From contig QFXC01000013.1 in the NCBI GenBank assembly GCA_003349885.1, positions 310,001 through 374,000 on the forward strand: DNA of 64,000 nucleotides, in the 5' to 3' direction. Position 1 is the stretch's first letter; each line of letters opens with the position of its first letter. Below, piece by piece: positions 37,770-46,587 of this stretch. The position numbers were made by a program, and so were the translations under genes. Source of the stretch: an endosymbiont of Galathealinum brachiosum. Lineage in GTDB: Bacteria > Pseudomonadota > Gammaproteobacteria > SZUA-229. Under the pieces are notes generated by a model. The model searched no databases. It was not told the origin of the DNA and was given only the letters and a program-made list of their open reading frames with translations.

Positions 37770-37831
37770 CTCTCATCCTAAACTCCCTCAAAATAAGCCC
37801 ATTATTAATAAATTATTTCTGAGGTGTAACT

Positions 37832-38020
37832 ATGTGTAATGTTGGTGGAATCGATCGTATTTTACGTGTAATTGTTGGTCTGGCAGTTTTAAGCCTGGTT
37901 TTTATTGGTCCACAGACTCCATGGGGCTGGTTAGGTTTAATTCCTTTGGTGACGGGTGCATTTAGTTTCTGCCCGCTTTACCCATTACTGGGTATTAAGA
38001 CCTGCGCAACTAAAGACTAA
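37832..38020 (+). CDS. DUF2892 inner-membrane protein
   Basis: 62-residue membrane protein with the DUF2892 signature CNVGGIDRILRVIVGLAVL and two hydrophobic segments (about 12-28 and 32-50) joined by GPQTPWGWLG, then FCPLYPLLGIKTC. Such proteins are short membrane partners of rhodanese-like sulfur or redox proteins (as in YgaP), but this one is alone. A strong terminator follows. Divergent from the PhnD-like gene. Confidence 0.82.
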   Translation: MCNVGGIDRILRVIVGLAVLSLVFIGPQTPWGWLGLIPLVTGAFSFCPLYPLLGIKTCATKD

Positions 38021-38032
38021 TTTTAAGAATTC

Positions 38033-38060
38033 GGTGATACAGGGATTTATCACCTTTTTT
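38033..38060 (+). terminator. Rho-independent terminator after the DUF2892 gene
   Basis: GGTGATA / TATCACC stem with an eight-base loop, directly followed by TTTTTT. It lies 12 bases after the stop and faces the convergent GspE/PilB gene. Confidence 0.85.
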
Positions 38061-38079
38061 AAAATTGAGCATTTTCTAA

Positions 38080-39858
38080 TTAGTGCTCAACGGGTGGAGC
38101 AACTCTAAGTACTTCTTCGACAGTTGTTAATCCTGCCGCAACTTTCTGTGCGCCACTTAACCGTAATGGCCGCATGCCTTCAGCCATAGCCTGTTTTTTC
38201 AGATCCTGCATTTTAATATCGTCAACAATCAGATCTTTAATCTTATGACTGAAAGTAAACATCTCATAGAGCCCCATTCTCCCCATAAATCCGGTATTTC
38301 TACATTCCAGACAACCCACCGGTTTAAATACCTTTTTAGGCTTTGCCGGCTTCCAGGGTTTCACCAATGATTTCCAGATCCCTTCATCTATTTCAGCCTC
38401 CTGCTTACAATGGGGACACAATACTCTCACCAGACGCTGAGCCATGATACCCAGAATAGTTGACTGAATTAAATACGCTGGCACACCTACCTCCATTAAA
38501 CGGGTGACCGCAGATGGTGCATCATTGGTATGCAGAGTAGAAACGACAAGATGTCCAGTTAATGCTGCCTGAATAGCAATATCAGCGGTTTCCCTGTCTC
38601 GAATCTCTCCTATCATAATGATATCTGGATCCTGTCGTAACAAAGTACGCACACCTGTTGAGAAATCCAGACCTATATTATGTTGTACCTGCATCTGGTT
38701 AAAACTACTTTCCACCAGCTCTATAGGATCTTCTACTGTACAGACGTTCACTTCCGGTTTCGCCAGCTGTTTCAAACTGGTATAAAGTGTCGTTGTTTTA
38801 CCCGAGCCGGTAGGGCCGGTTACCAGAATAATTCCATTCGGCTTTTCAATCATTGATTGCCAGCGTTCATCATCAGACTGACTGAAACCCAGTTCTCTAA
38901 AGTTTTTAACCAGCACTTCTGGATCAAATATACGCATTACCAGCTTTTCACCAAATGCAGTCGGCATAGTCGACAACCGCAATTCGACCTCGATACCATC
39001 CGGTGTTCGTGTTTTTAAGCGTCCATCCTGGGGACGACGTTTTTCAGCCACATCCATGCGCCCCAAAATTTTAATTCGACTAGACACCGCGGCCATAACA
39101 GTAGAGGGCACCTGATAAACCTGATGCATAACTCCATCAATCCTGAAGCGCACATTACCCTGTTCACGTCTGGGCTCAAGATGAATATCACTGGCACGCT
39201 GATCAAAGGCATACTGTAATAACCAGTCAACAATATTAATTACATGCTGATCATTCGCATCCAGTTTTCCGGCACGACCTAGCTCCATTAAACTTTCAAG
39301 GTTACCAATTTCCTTACCGGTTCCCAGTGCTTCAGACTCTGCCCGGTTAACTGATTTAGAAACGGTATAGAACTCTAGAAGGTAACGAGAGATGTCTTCA
39401 GGATTAGATATAACCCGTTTGAATTCTTTATTATTGATACGGGAAAGCTCTTGTTCCCACTCACTCACATTCGGTTCAGCTGTAGCAATAGTAATGAACT
39501 TGTCATCAACAGAAACAGGTAAAATATTAAATCGAGCCGCATACGCATATGACATTACAGAGGTAACTTTTGCGACTTCAATTTTTAAAGGGTCTATTCG
39601 GTGATAAGGCATACCCACCTTATCTGCCAACCAGGTAGTTAGAATCTCTAATGATAGTAAACTACTGCCATTTCTTTGATCTATCCATTGACGCTCTGCA
39701 ATAACACATAACGCATTTTTTTCCTGATATTCTTTACCCACCGCCAGTGTACGCAGCATATGTGCATTTTCACTGGTCACCATGCCGTCTTTTTCAAGCC
39801 AATTAAGCACCTCAATTATATCTAGCTTCTTATCGCTTTTTTTAATGACTGCATTCAT
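38080..39858 (-). CDS. Type II secretion / type IV pilus assembly ATPase (GspE/PilB family)
   Basis: 592-residue hexameric ATPase that powers pilus or pseudopilus assembly from the cytosolic face. An N-terminal MshEN-type domain (about 80-160) precedes the ATPase. Walker A GPTGSGKTTTLYTS is near 348, an Asp box DPDIIMIGEIRDRETADIA near 415, the His box LVVSTLHTNDA near 440, and a zinc-binding pair CPHC / CLEC at about 480 and 516. All are intact. No gspD-O, pilC or pilin gene is nearby, so it is a stand-alone copy whose system (T2SS, T4P or MSHA-like) cannot be decided here. Confidence 0.9.
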   Translation of the reverse strand: MNAVIKKSDKKLDIIEVLNWLEKDGMVTSENAHMLRTLAVGKEYQEKNALCVIAERQWIDQRNGSSLLSLEILTTWLADKVGMPYHRIDPLKIEVAKVTSVMSYAYAARFNILPVSVDDKFITIATAEPNVSEWEQELSRINNKEFKRVISNPEDISRYLLEFYTVSKSVNRAESEALGTGKEIGNLESLMELGRAGKLDANDQHVINIVDWLLQYAFDQRASDIHLEPRREQGNVRFRIDGVMHQVYQVPSTVMAAVSSRIKILGRMDVAEKRRPQDGRLKTRTPDGIEVELRLSTMPTAFGEKLVMRIFDPEVLVKNFRELGFSQSDDERWQSMIEKPNGIILVTGPTGSGKTTTLYTSLKQLAKPEVNVCTVEDPIELVESSFNQMQVQHNIGLDFSTGVRTLLRQDPDIIMIGEIRDRETADIAIQAALTGHLVVSTLHTNDAPSAVTRLMEVGVPAYLIQSTILGIMAQRLVRVLCPHCKQEAEIDEGIWKSLVKPWKPAKPKKVFKPVGCLECRNTGFMGRMGLYEMFTFSHKIKDLIVDDIKMQDLKKQAMAEGMRPLRLSGAQKVAAGLTTVEEVLRVAPPVEH

Positions 39859-39956
39859 ATGGGGTTATGCCGTTTTGTTGTTTTTTATAAACTTTCAATG
39901 AGTGTAGCAAATAGAATAGCTCAAATCACCTTTTAACAGGTTCAGGAAAAACTCAA

Positions 39957-40712
39957 TTAATAATTAAGCTTAATCAGTTTTTCGGGCTCAATCATTTTCG
40001 TGTAATAAAATACAGCTTCTAATTTATATTTATTATCTTTATCCGGTCGCATTGCAATAGACTCAATCTTTGCTGGAAATGCCTGTTGATCAACAATAAC
40101 TTTTATTTCCTGACCTATATTAAATTGTGTTTTTTGCTGATAGCTTAATAAAGAAACTGCTGATGCCTGCTTCGCAGACACTAACTCAATAAATACTGCC
40201 GTTTTATTTTCATCTGAAATAACCATACTTTCAGTTATATTTGAGCTCAACACATAAGAAAAATCTCTTGCTTTTAATACTGAAAGTTTTGCCTGCCAAC
40301 GGCTTAATAAACATTCAACATTTACTTCTTTCTGACTTTCAATTAATTTTTTATATTTTCCATCTATTATTTGCAACTCAACTTCAGACAATACTGTGCG
40401 TTCAAATAATTCTTCCGCCTGATCTAACTCAATTTTTGCATCAAATATTTCTGGATTAAACTTATCTGATTTTGCCTGACATTTTTTAATATGATAATTA
40501 AACGGAGTAATACCCAATTTTGCCAGAACCATACCTTCTTTAACTTTTTCTCCTACTTTAACCTGTACTTTATCAACAACACCATTCACGGCAAACCCAT
40601 GTCTTTGGTAGTCGGTCCAGCCTAATTTCGCTTCAAGCTCGGCAGCCTGAGAAATCACATGAAATCCAATCAGCGTAATCATCACTAGTAATTTATTATT
40701 TTTCATAATCAA
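39957..40712 (-). CDS. Short periplasmic adaptor (HlyD/MFP family)
   Basis: 251-residue exported protein with signal peptide (about 1-23, SQAAELE). A biotinyl-lipoyl half-domain (about 33-60, VNGVVDKVQVKVGEKVKEGM) and the short helical hairpin (about 85-125) precede beta-barrel strands (about 165-250, IGQEIKVIVDQQAFPAKIES). At 251 residues it is shorter than typical RND or ABC adaptors (350-450), and its hairpin is short. It follows tolC by ten bases. No RND pump, ABC exporter or MFS gene accompanies it, so its transporter is encoded elsewhere or absent. Confidence 0.72.
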   Translation of the reverse strand: MIMKNNKLLVMITLIGFHVISQAAELEAKLGWTDYQRHGFAVNGVVDKVQVKVGEKVKEGMVLAKLGITPFNYHIKKCQAKSDKFNPEIFDAKIELDQAEELFERTVLSEVELQIIDGKYKKLIESQKEVNVECLLSRWQAKLSVLKARDFSYVLSSNITESMVISDENKTAVFIELVSAKQASAVSLLSYQQKTQFNIGQEIKVIVDQQAFPAKIESIAMRPDKDNKYKLEAVFYYTKMIEPEKLIKLNY

Positions 40713-40722
40713 TCCTCATTAC

Positions 40723-42003
40723 TTATTGCAACAGATCTACGTCACCAGATAACAGTCGTAATTGCATTTTAGCTAAAGCCAGTTCAAAATTATTTTTAGC
40801 CTGTTTATATTGTATTTCTGAAATCGCGACCATCGAGTTACCCAGATTTGTTGCAACCTCCATTTCATACAAAGCACGACTTTTATCCAGCCTCAACTCC
40901 CTGAACTCCTGCGATGTTTGCAGCTGTTTTTTTCTTTGACTTAATACATTAATACTTTGCCACAGAGCCAATACACGTTTACGTAAATTAATTTTAATAC
41001 TTAACAGTTTAGCTCGCAGCTTCATCCAGTCTGCCCTGGCTCTGGAAACATCTTTTTTGATACTGCTATTTTCATACAGGGGAATTACCAAACTAAGCTG
41101 AGCTCGCCATTCATCATTTGAACCCTTAATCCTTGCATATTCAGACACTTCAATTTCAGCATCTAAGCGGGGACCAAACTGATTACCTGCCGCTGATATT
41201 CTCTGACTCGCAGCTTCCAGCTGTTTCTCTACCAGTTTAATCTGAGGATTAGCCTGTAATACTTTTTCTAATAAAACTGAATATTCCGGTAATAATTTCT
41301 GAGAAGTATCTAAATCAGGCATTTTCAAATTTGAAGGCAATTCATCTGGTCTGTTTAACAGATCTGCTAATATTGCCCTGCTATGGCGTTGATTCATTTC
41401 ACTTAACTGTCGCTGATGAAGAATATCTATATAATTATTTTCAGACTCCAGGAGATCCACATCAGATATTTGCGATAACGCATGCCGATCCTGTGCGGCC
41501 TCATAACTGATAAACGCGACAGCCATTGATTCATTATCCCATGCATATTTTAAATCGCTTAATATCACTTCAAAAAACTGTCTGGCTATATCAACTTTTC
41601 TTTGCCCAATGATAAAAGGTAAATGACTTTGTAGTGCCTGTTGTTCAGTTTGGGCTGCCAGTATATTTTCTGTAGACGAACCAAAATGATAAAGCGGCTT
41701 TATCACTCGTAATGAAACATGGCTATCATTAGATGACTGATCCAGAGCAATGGGTGATGGATCAATTAAAGCTGCTTCAAGCTCTAATTGTGCTCTAAAG
41801 CCTAAACTCGCTTCAGCCCGTTCAAGTTCAGATCTGGCCTCGACAATAGATGCCTGTGCTTCAATGATCTGGTAATGCTGAGCATCATCTGCCATATCCA
41901 TTGCCTGCTTAAGAACAAGCGGATCAGGTAAAGGCTCAGCTATTAAAAGAGGAAGATAAATCAGGCCCATAAAAAAACTTAATATTTTATTTATAATATC
42001 CAC
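40723..42003 (-). CDS. TolC family outer-membrane efflux protein
   Basis: 426-residue outer-membrane channel protein that forms a trimeric barrel with a periplasmic alpha-helical tunnel. Signal peptide to about residue 22, then two long repeated helical halves (AQASIVEARSELERAEAS and LEAASQRISAAGNQFGPRL, each before a strand pair, as in OEP repeats). Length is normal for the family. It lies between the thioredoxin-like gene and the short adaptor gene on the same strand. Substrate unknown because the inner-membrane pump is missing. Confidence 0.83.
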   Translation of the reverse strand: MDIINKILSFFMGLIYLPLLIAEPLPDPLVLKQAMDMADDAQHYQIIEAQASIVEARSELERAEASLGFRAQLELEAALIDPSPIALDQSSNDSHVSLRVIKPLYHFGSSTENILAAQTEQQALQSHLPFIIGQRKVDIARQFFEVILSDLKYAWDNESMAVAFISYEAAQDRHALSQISDVDLLESENNYIDILHQRQLSEMNQRHSRAILADLLNRPDELPSNLKMPDLDTSQKLLPEYSVLLEKVLQANPQIKLVEKQLEAASQRISAAGNQFGPRLDAEIEVSEYARIKGSNDEWRAQLSLVIPLYENSSIKKDVSRARADWMKLRAKLLSIKINLRKRVLALWQSINVLSQRKKQLQTSQEFRELRLDKSRALYEMEVATNLGNSMVAISEIQYKQAKNNFELALAKMQLRLLSGDVDLLQ

Positions 42004-42069
42004 TCTACTATTTTAAAATCTCGACTATTTTATTTACTGCAATTTTTAAATATTTAACAAAGTAATAAT

Positions 42070-42615
42070 TTATTTAGTTATAGCAGCTTTACGCCTTGCA
42101 CGTTTATAACGAGTAAAACTGGATTTTTTATATTCACCATTTACCATATATTCACCCAACCAGATAAACTCTTCAACACTGGATGTTGGCCCGGTATATT
42201 TAACTACTCTATTTCCATCTAAATCAAAAAAGGCGAATACTGGTGTTGCGCGAACCCGCTGCTGCTTAAATGAAAAATCTTTCTGTGTAGTCACATTACC
42301 CTGAAAGTCTGTCATTTCAACATCACCATCAATATTAACCAGAAAGATTTTAAAATGCTCTTTATAAAACGAAACAACTTCAGGCTGATTTAGAACGGTG
42401 GTTTTCATACGATGACAAAATGGACATTCATCCATTTCAAAAAAGATAAATACGCCTGCTTTACCTTCTTCTCTGGCTGTTTCGAGCTCTTCAGAAAAGT
42501 CGCCAAAGCCCTGATCAAAAAACACCAGCTCTTCTGCATGTATCCTGGTTTGTATAGAAACAGATAAAATGAAGATAAAAAATAAAAAACTACTTTTTGA
42601 ATAATACTTAAACAT
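42070..42615 (-). CDS. SoxW-like periplasmic thioredoxin-fold protein
   Basis: 181-residue exported thioredoxin-fold protein from ATG 42615 (an in-frame TTG at 42660 is less likely). A hydrophobic signal segment (about 9-28) precedes a thioredoxin domain with the active-site pair CPFC at 64-67 in FEMDECPFCHRM and the cis-Pro loop RVRATPVF near 118. It resembles SoxW and other periplasmic disulfide reductases that support cytochrome c or Sox protein maturation in sulfur oxidisers. The C-terminal tail is unusually basic (RYKRARRKAAITK). First of a minus-strand set with TolC and the short adaptor. Confidence 0.75.
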   Translation of the reverse strand: MFKYYSKSSFLFFIFILSVSIQTRIHAEELVFFDQGFGDFSEELETAREEGKAGVFIFFEMDECPFCHRMKTTVLNQPEVVSFYKEHFKIFLVNIDGDVEMTDFQGNVTTQKDFSFKQQRVRATPVFAFFDLDGNRVVKYTGPTSSVEEFIWLGEYMVNGEYKKSSFTRYKRARRKAAITK

Positions 42616-42715
42616 ACTTTTATTCTTTTCTAGCGACTCAGAAACTTCATTATAAGACAATCGTCTTAAAAAGTTATATATTTTTTACTTTTCTAATACA
42701 TATTAAAATTCACTG

Positions 42716-42742
42716 AAAAAAAAAGGCCCGCATTTGCGAGCC
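42716..42742 (-). terminator. Rho-independent terminator after the LysM lipoprotein gene
   Basis: On the minus strand, GGCTCGCA and TGCGGGCC pair as an eight-base stem with one G-U wobble and a very small loop, immediately followed by nine Ts. It lies 30 bases after the LysM gene stop. Confidence 0.88.
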
Positions 42743-42774
42743 CTCTTCAAAATCAGATCAAATAAGATTTTTGC

Positions 42775-43443
42775 TTATTGAGCAAGATACGCCTCATCAG
42801 AAGCCTCAGTTGAACCAACTGACCATGCACCACGTGTTTTAGCATGATCGATTGCAGCATCAACATCAGAACCAGATGCACTACGATCGATATCAAAAAC
42901 CTGACCAGGATAAATCAAATCAGCATCTTTAATCTGGCTGCGATTCGCTTTATAAATTAATGGCCATTGGTAAGGGTTAGCATAAATGCTGTCTTTAGCA
43001 GAAATATTCCACAGATTATCACCACCAACAACTTCATATGAATTATCACCGTCCATCATTGCTCCACCCTGACGAGAAGAAGCACTGTCTTCAGAAGCGC
43101 CCGCTCCAGAAATAGCACCACTTTCCTTCAGTCTGGCATCCTGTTCTTTAGCCTGTTTCATAGCCATTTCAGCCTGACGCTGCGCCTGGTTAGCCAGTGT
43201 CACAGCTTTGTCATAATCACCAGCTGATAATGCTGCTTCAGCGCTCTTAATGATTTTTCCTGTATCACGCCATTCAGCGTTCATTTTCTTAGCCTGGGCA
43301 TTAGTTGATTTTGCATCGGCAATTGCCTGCTCTGCAGTCGCCTGAGATGCGCCTTCATCTTCAGAGGTTGATGCACAACCTGCTACGAGGCCTAACACTA
43401 GCATCATCATAAAGAATGATTTAAAAAGGTGGTTAAATTTCAT
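42775..43443 (-). CDS. LysM-domain envelope lipoprotein
   Basis: 222-residue lipoprotein. From ATG 43443, which has GGAGA about ten bases upstream, the lipobox VAGC gives a lipidated Cys23. A helical region rich in Ala/Gln/Lys (about 30-110, DUF4398-like) links to a LysM peptidoglycan-binding domain (about 136-185, YEVVGGDNLWNISAKDSIY ... YPGQVFDI). The arrangement suggests tethering of the outer membrane or lipoprotein partner to murein. Thirteen further residues could be read upstream but lack a ribosome site. It stands alone with its own terminator, divergent from arsC. Confidence 0.82.
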   Translation of the reverse strand: MKFNHLFKSFFMMMLVLGLVAGCASTSEDEGASQATAEQAIADAKSTNAQAKKMNAEWRDTGKIIKSAEAALSAGDYDKAVTLANQAQRQAEMAMKQAKEQDARLKESGAISGAGASEDSASSRQGGAMMDGDNSYEVVGGDNLWNISAKDSIYANPYQWPLIYKANRSQIKDADLIYPGQVFDIDRSASGSDVDAAIDHAKTRGAWSVGSTEASDEAYLAQ

Positions 43444-43550
43444 CTTAATACGTCTCCGGTAGACTTTTTTATAGTTAATCATAAGAAATTAGCAATGACA
43501 CCCTGAAGTGTCAAGCAAATACCCTAAATAGGTTAGCTTTCATTAATACG

Positions 43551-43566
43551 TGTGACTTAAGTCATA
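43551..43566. promoter_or_regulatory. CRP-like site between the LysM gene and arsC
   Basis: TGTGACTTAAGTCATA: nine of ten conserved positions of the CRP operator TGTGA-N6-TCACA, with the inner twelve bases TGACTTAAGTCA a perfect palindrome. It is in the divergent gap, about 95 bases before the arsC ATG and 108 before the LysM start. Binding by a Crp-family protein is plausible but unproven. Confidence 0.45.
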
Positions 43567-43660
43567 TTAAGCACTGTAGTAAACTGACTCCTAGTGATGC
43601 ATCCGTAAATACGGTATTCTTGCCTCCCCCCAATAAAAAACACAGTCAGGTTCTCTAAAG

Positions 43661-44014
43661 ATGACGGATACTACAAAAATATTCCATAATCCTAATTGTT
43701 CTAAATGTCGTTCAGCGATGGAACTGCTTTCAGAAAAAGGCATTCAGGCAGATGTAGTAGAATACCTGCAGGCTCCACCTGATAAACAGGAGCTTGAAGA
43801 TATACTTAATATGCTGAAAATTGAGCCTCGTCAGTTAATGAGAACCCATGAATCTGAATATAAAGACAATAATCTGGCTGATGAGTCACTTAGTCGAGAT
43901 CAACTCATTGATGCCATGATAAAATTCCCGATATTAATTGAACGCCCTATTGTCATCAGTAATGGCAAAGCTGCCATTGGGCGTCCTACTGAAACCATAC
44001 TAGAGATTTTATAA
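43661..44014 (+). CDS. arsC: ArsC family arsenate reductase-like protein (glutaredoxin-dependent type)
   Basis: 117-residue thioredoxin-like protein of the ArsC/Spx family. The active-site Cys is C13 in NPNCSKCRSAMELL; the three Arg residues of the family appear around RQLMRTHESEYK (R56, R60) and IERPIVISNGKAAIGRP (R94, R107). Glutaredoxin-dependent arsenate reduction is the family activity, although many chromosomal copies outside ars operons have unproven function. wrbA follows without spacing and the arsC-wrbA-DUF2069 order recurs in Pseudomonas, so this is the housekeeping copy. Confidence 0.85.
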   Translation: MTDTTKIFHNPNCSKCRSAMELLSEKGIQADVVEYLQAPPDKQELEDILNMLKIEPRQLMRTHESEYKDNNLADESLSRDQLIDAMIKFPILIERPIVISNGKAAIGRPTETILEIL

Positions 44015-44611
<597 letters not shown>

Positions 44612-44617
44612 AAAATA

Positions 44618-45001
44618 ATGAATAATATAAAACTTACACGATTATGCACACTGGTTGGCTATTTTGGTTTACTGGTTTTCATTCCTGCCTGGCACTTACT
44701 GGTAGTACCTTTAAAGCCTGAATATATGTCAGTTACCTTGCTTGTGCAGGTAGGTCCTCTTATGTTTCCACTAAAAGGAATCCTGCATGGCAGGGTATAT
44801 ACCCATGCATGGGCGATGTACCTGGCATTATTTTATTTTATCTTAGGCGTCTGGTATGCAGGTGATGAAAGCACCCGCACTTTTGGCGTTATTTTTAGCC
44901 TGCTCAGTATCATGTTTTTTATTGGCTCCATGCTCTATACACGATTTCAGGGTATGGCAGAAAATGCCGCTGCTGCAGAGCGGACTGATACTGAAAATTG
45001 A
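44618..45001 (+). CDS. DUF2069 integral membrane protein
   Basis: 127-residue inner-membrane protein with four hydrophobic segments (about 10-32, 38-55, 66-84, 90-110) and the DUF2069 hallmark PLKGILHGRVYTHAWAMYLALFYF split over the central loop. Function unknown. The position after arsC-wrbA is conserved in Pseudomonas-like genomes. A short Ala/Glu-rich cytosolic tail ends the chain. A hairpin follows. Confidence 0.85.
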   Translation: MNNIKLTRLCTLVGYFGLLVFIPAWHLLVVPLKPEYMSVTLLVQVGPLMFPLKGILHGRVYTHAWAMYLALFYFILGVWYAGDESTRTFGVIFSLLSIMFFIGSMLYTRFQGMAENAAAAERTDTEN

Positions 45002-45040
45002 TCTAGATCATCTTCAAAATCCAACAACACGTTAGTCTAT

Positions 45041-45070
45041 AAGGGCTTTCTATTTATAGGAAGGCCCTTA
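45041..45070 (+). terminator. Hairpin after the DUF2069 gene
   Basis: AAGGGCTTTC / GAAGGCCCTT-type inverted repeat (one bulged base) with a loop around CTATTTATAG lies 40 bases after the stop. Only CCCCTTATTT follows, so the T-run is weak. Confidence 0.5.
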
Positions 45071-45091
45071 CCCCTTATTTATGGAGCCGTT

Positions 45092-45514
45092 ATGTATTCC
45101 CTCAGTGAGTTAAAAAAACAGAACCAGGAAATCAGTGATCTAATAGAAGTTCTGCGCGTATTATTCAATGATAAGAAACTGGTAAACAACCCTTTTGTCT
45201 GTGATCTGGTTTCACGTTTCAATGAAAAAGTATGGATGCATCTGGTATTTGAAGATAACACTATCTATTCCGAACTTGCCAAACACCATAATCCTGATAT
45301 TAGTGAAATAGCAAAAAGCTTTCACGACAGTGCTAAAGAAATAAAAAAGGAATTTTCATGTTATGTAAAACACTGGTGTAAAGCTTCAGGTGCCGATCAC
45401 CACCAGCAGGCTTTCTGTGGTGACTCATCTGCAATACTGGATAAAATCACACAGCGCATAGAATTTGAAACAGATAAGATATTTCCGCTGGTTGAGAAAC
45501 ACGTAGAAAATTAA
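45092..45514 (+). CDS. Hemerythrin-like helical protein (HHE-type, incomplete metal ligands)
   Basis: 140-residue helical cytosolic protein. It shows the HHE-bundle outline: an N-terminal helix (QNQEISDLIEVLRVLF), VWMHLVFEDNTIYSELAKH, SFHDSAKEIKKEF and a final EFETDKIFPLVEKH. The first-helix His normally expected is Gln/Asn here, and the His before the EExxLFP-like motif is Arg, so canonical di-iron coordination is doubtful. It may be a degenerate oxygen, NO or iron sensor. The central stretch with CKASGADHHQQAFC adds two Cys and two His that might bind metal. No operon partner is visible. Confidence 0.65.
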   Translation: MYSLSELKKQNQEISDLIEVLRVLFNDKKLVNNPFVCDLVSRFNEKVWMHLVFEDNTIYSELAKHHNPDISEIAKSFHDSAKEIKKEFSCYVKHWCKASGADHHQQAFCGDSSAILDKITQRIEFETDKIFPLVEKHVEN

Positions 45515-45702
45515 ACCCGCTACAGGATTAACAAATACACAAAGTACAGGCTTGAAACTCTGCACTCTGATAATATCGACAAGATAACAAATATCTTTTT
45601 CTGCTTATTATCATGACAGGCTTATTTATCTTTAATAATTAATGCCGCAAACGCATACTAAATAAATTAATACTCACATCTATTTTTACTTTTTTTGAAA
45701 CT

Positions 45703-46551
45703 ATGTCAATAAATACAAACAGAGTAAAAACTCAGCAAAACAACACTTTATTGTCTAATATTAAGCATATGTTTAATCGTCTCATAATATTTATATCAAT
45801 CACCCTGCTTATTTCCGCCCCCTTTAATCAAAGTAACGCCTCAGACCTTGCTAAAGAAAAACGCATGATGGAGCAGGTTGCCGATTATGTTATGGACGGA
45901 GAAGTCACATTATTAAAAGACGGTTCACACGACTTCCTGTCCATCTACATGGAGTCAGATGAGCAACCTGCAAAAGGTGCCATTATCATTCTGCATGGTC
46001 GGGGTTACCACCCAAACTGGCCAGAACTTGTCTACCCTCTGCGCACTGGATTACCGGAGCATGGCTGGAATACACTTTCGATTCAAATGCCTGTTTTAAG
46101 CAATGATTCGACATTTTATGATTATATGAAGATTTTACCCGAGTCACACCCAAGAATAAGAGCTGCTGTTGATTTTTTAAAACAGGAGAACAATAAGAAT
46201 ATTATTATTCTAAGTCACAGCTGTGGTGTGCATATGGGCTTTGACTGGTTACACAAAAATCCGAAGGCAGGTATAACAGCTTTTATCGGTGTAGGTATGG
46301 GTTCAACTGATTATGGACAGCCCATGTTAAAGCCATTCCCACTAGAAGACATTAAAATACCCGTGCTCGATATACGAGGTGAAAATGATTACCCGGCAGT
46401 AAAAAGAAATGCCCCGAGAAGGCTGGAAAGAATAAAACAGGCAGGCAATCCTAAATCGCAACAACGTATTGTGCCTAAATCAGATCATTATTTTACAAAT
46501 CGTGGTGATGCACTGTTAGAAGAAGTTGCTGACTGGTTAAATTCGCTATAA
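45703..46551 (+). CDS. Exported alpha/beta-hydrolase-like protein (DUF3530 family)
   Basis: 282-residue protein, or 260 if ATG 45769 is the start; the latter places the hydrophobic signal (MFNRLIIFISITLLISAP) at the very N-terminus. The alpha/beta-hydrolase body has GAIIILHGRGYHPNWPELV as the strand and oxyanion region, and IIILSHSCGVHMGFDWL, where the nucleophile elbow reads HSCGVH rather than G-X-S-X-G, so catalytic status is uncertain. KSDHYFTNRG contains the candidate catalytic His. It is convergent with hda. DUF3530 proteins are widespread in gammaproteobacteria and uncharacterised. Confidence 0.75.
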   Translation: MSINTNRVKTQQNNTLLSNIKHMFNRLIIFISITLLISAPFNQSNASDLAKEKRMMEQVADYVMDGEVTLLKDGSHDFLSIYMESDEQPAKGAIIILHGRGYHPNWPELVYPLRTGLPEHGWNTLSIQMPVLSNDSTFYDYMKILPESHPRIRAAVDFLKQENNKNIIILSHSCGVHMGFDWLHKNPKAGITAFIGVGMGSTDYGQPMLKPFPLEDIKIPVLDIRGENDYPAVKRNAPRRLERIKQAGNPKSQQRIVPKSDHYFTNRGDALLEEVADWLNSL

Positions 46552-46587
46552 CCCTATCTAACGATAAAAATTTAAACTTTAACTTTA

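Noticed and set aside
45703-46551. Active serine hydrolase assignment
   Set aside because: The nucleophile elbow is HSCGVH, without the G-X-S-X-G form, so activity cannot be claimed beyond the fold.
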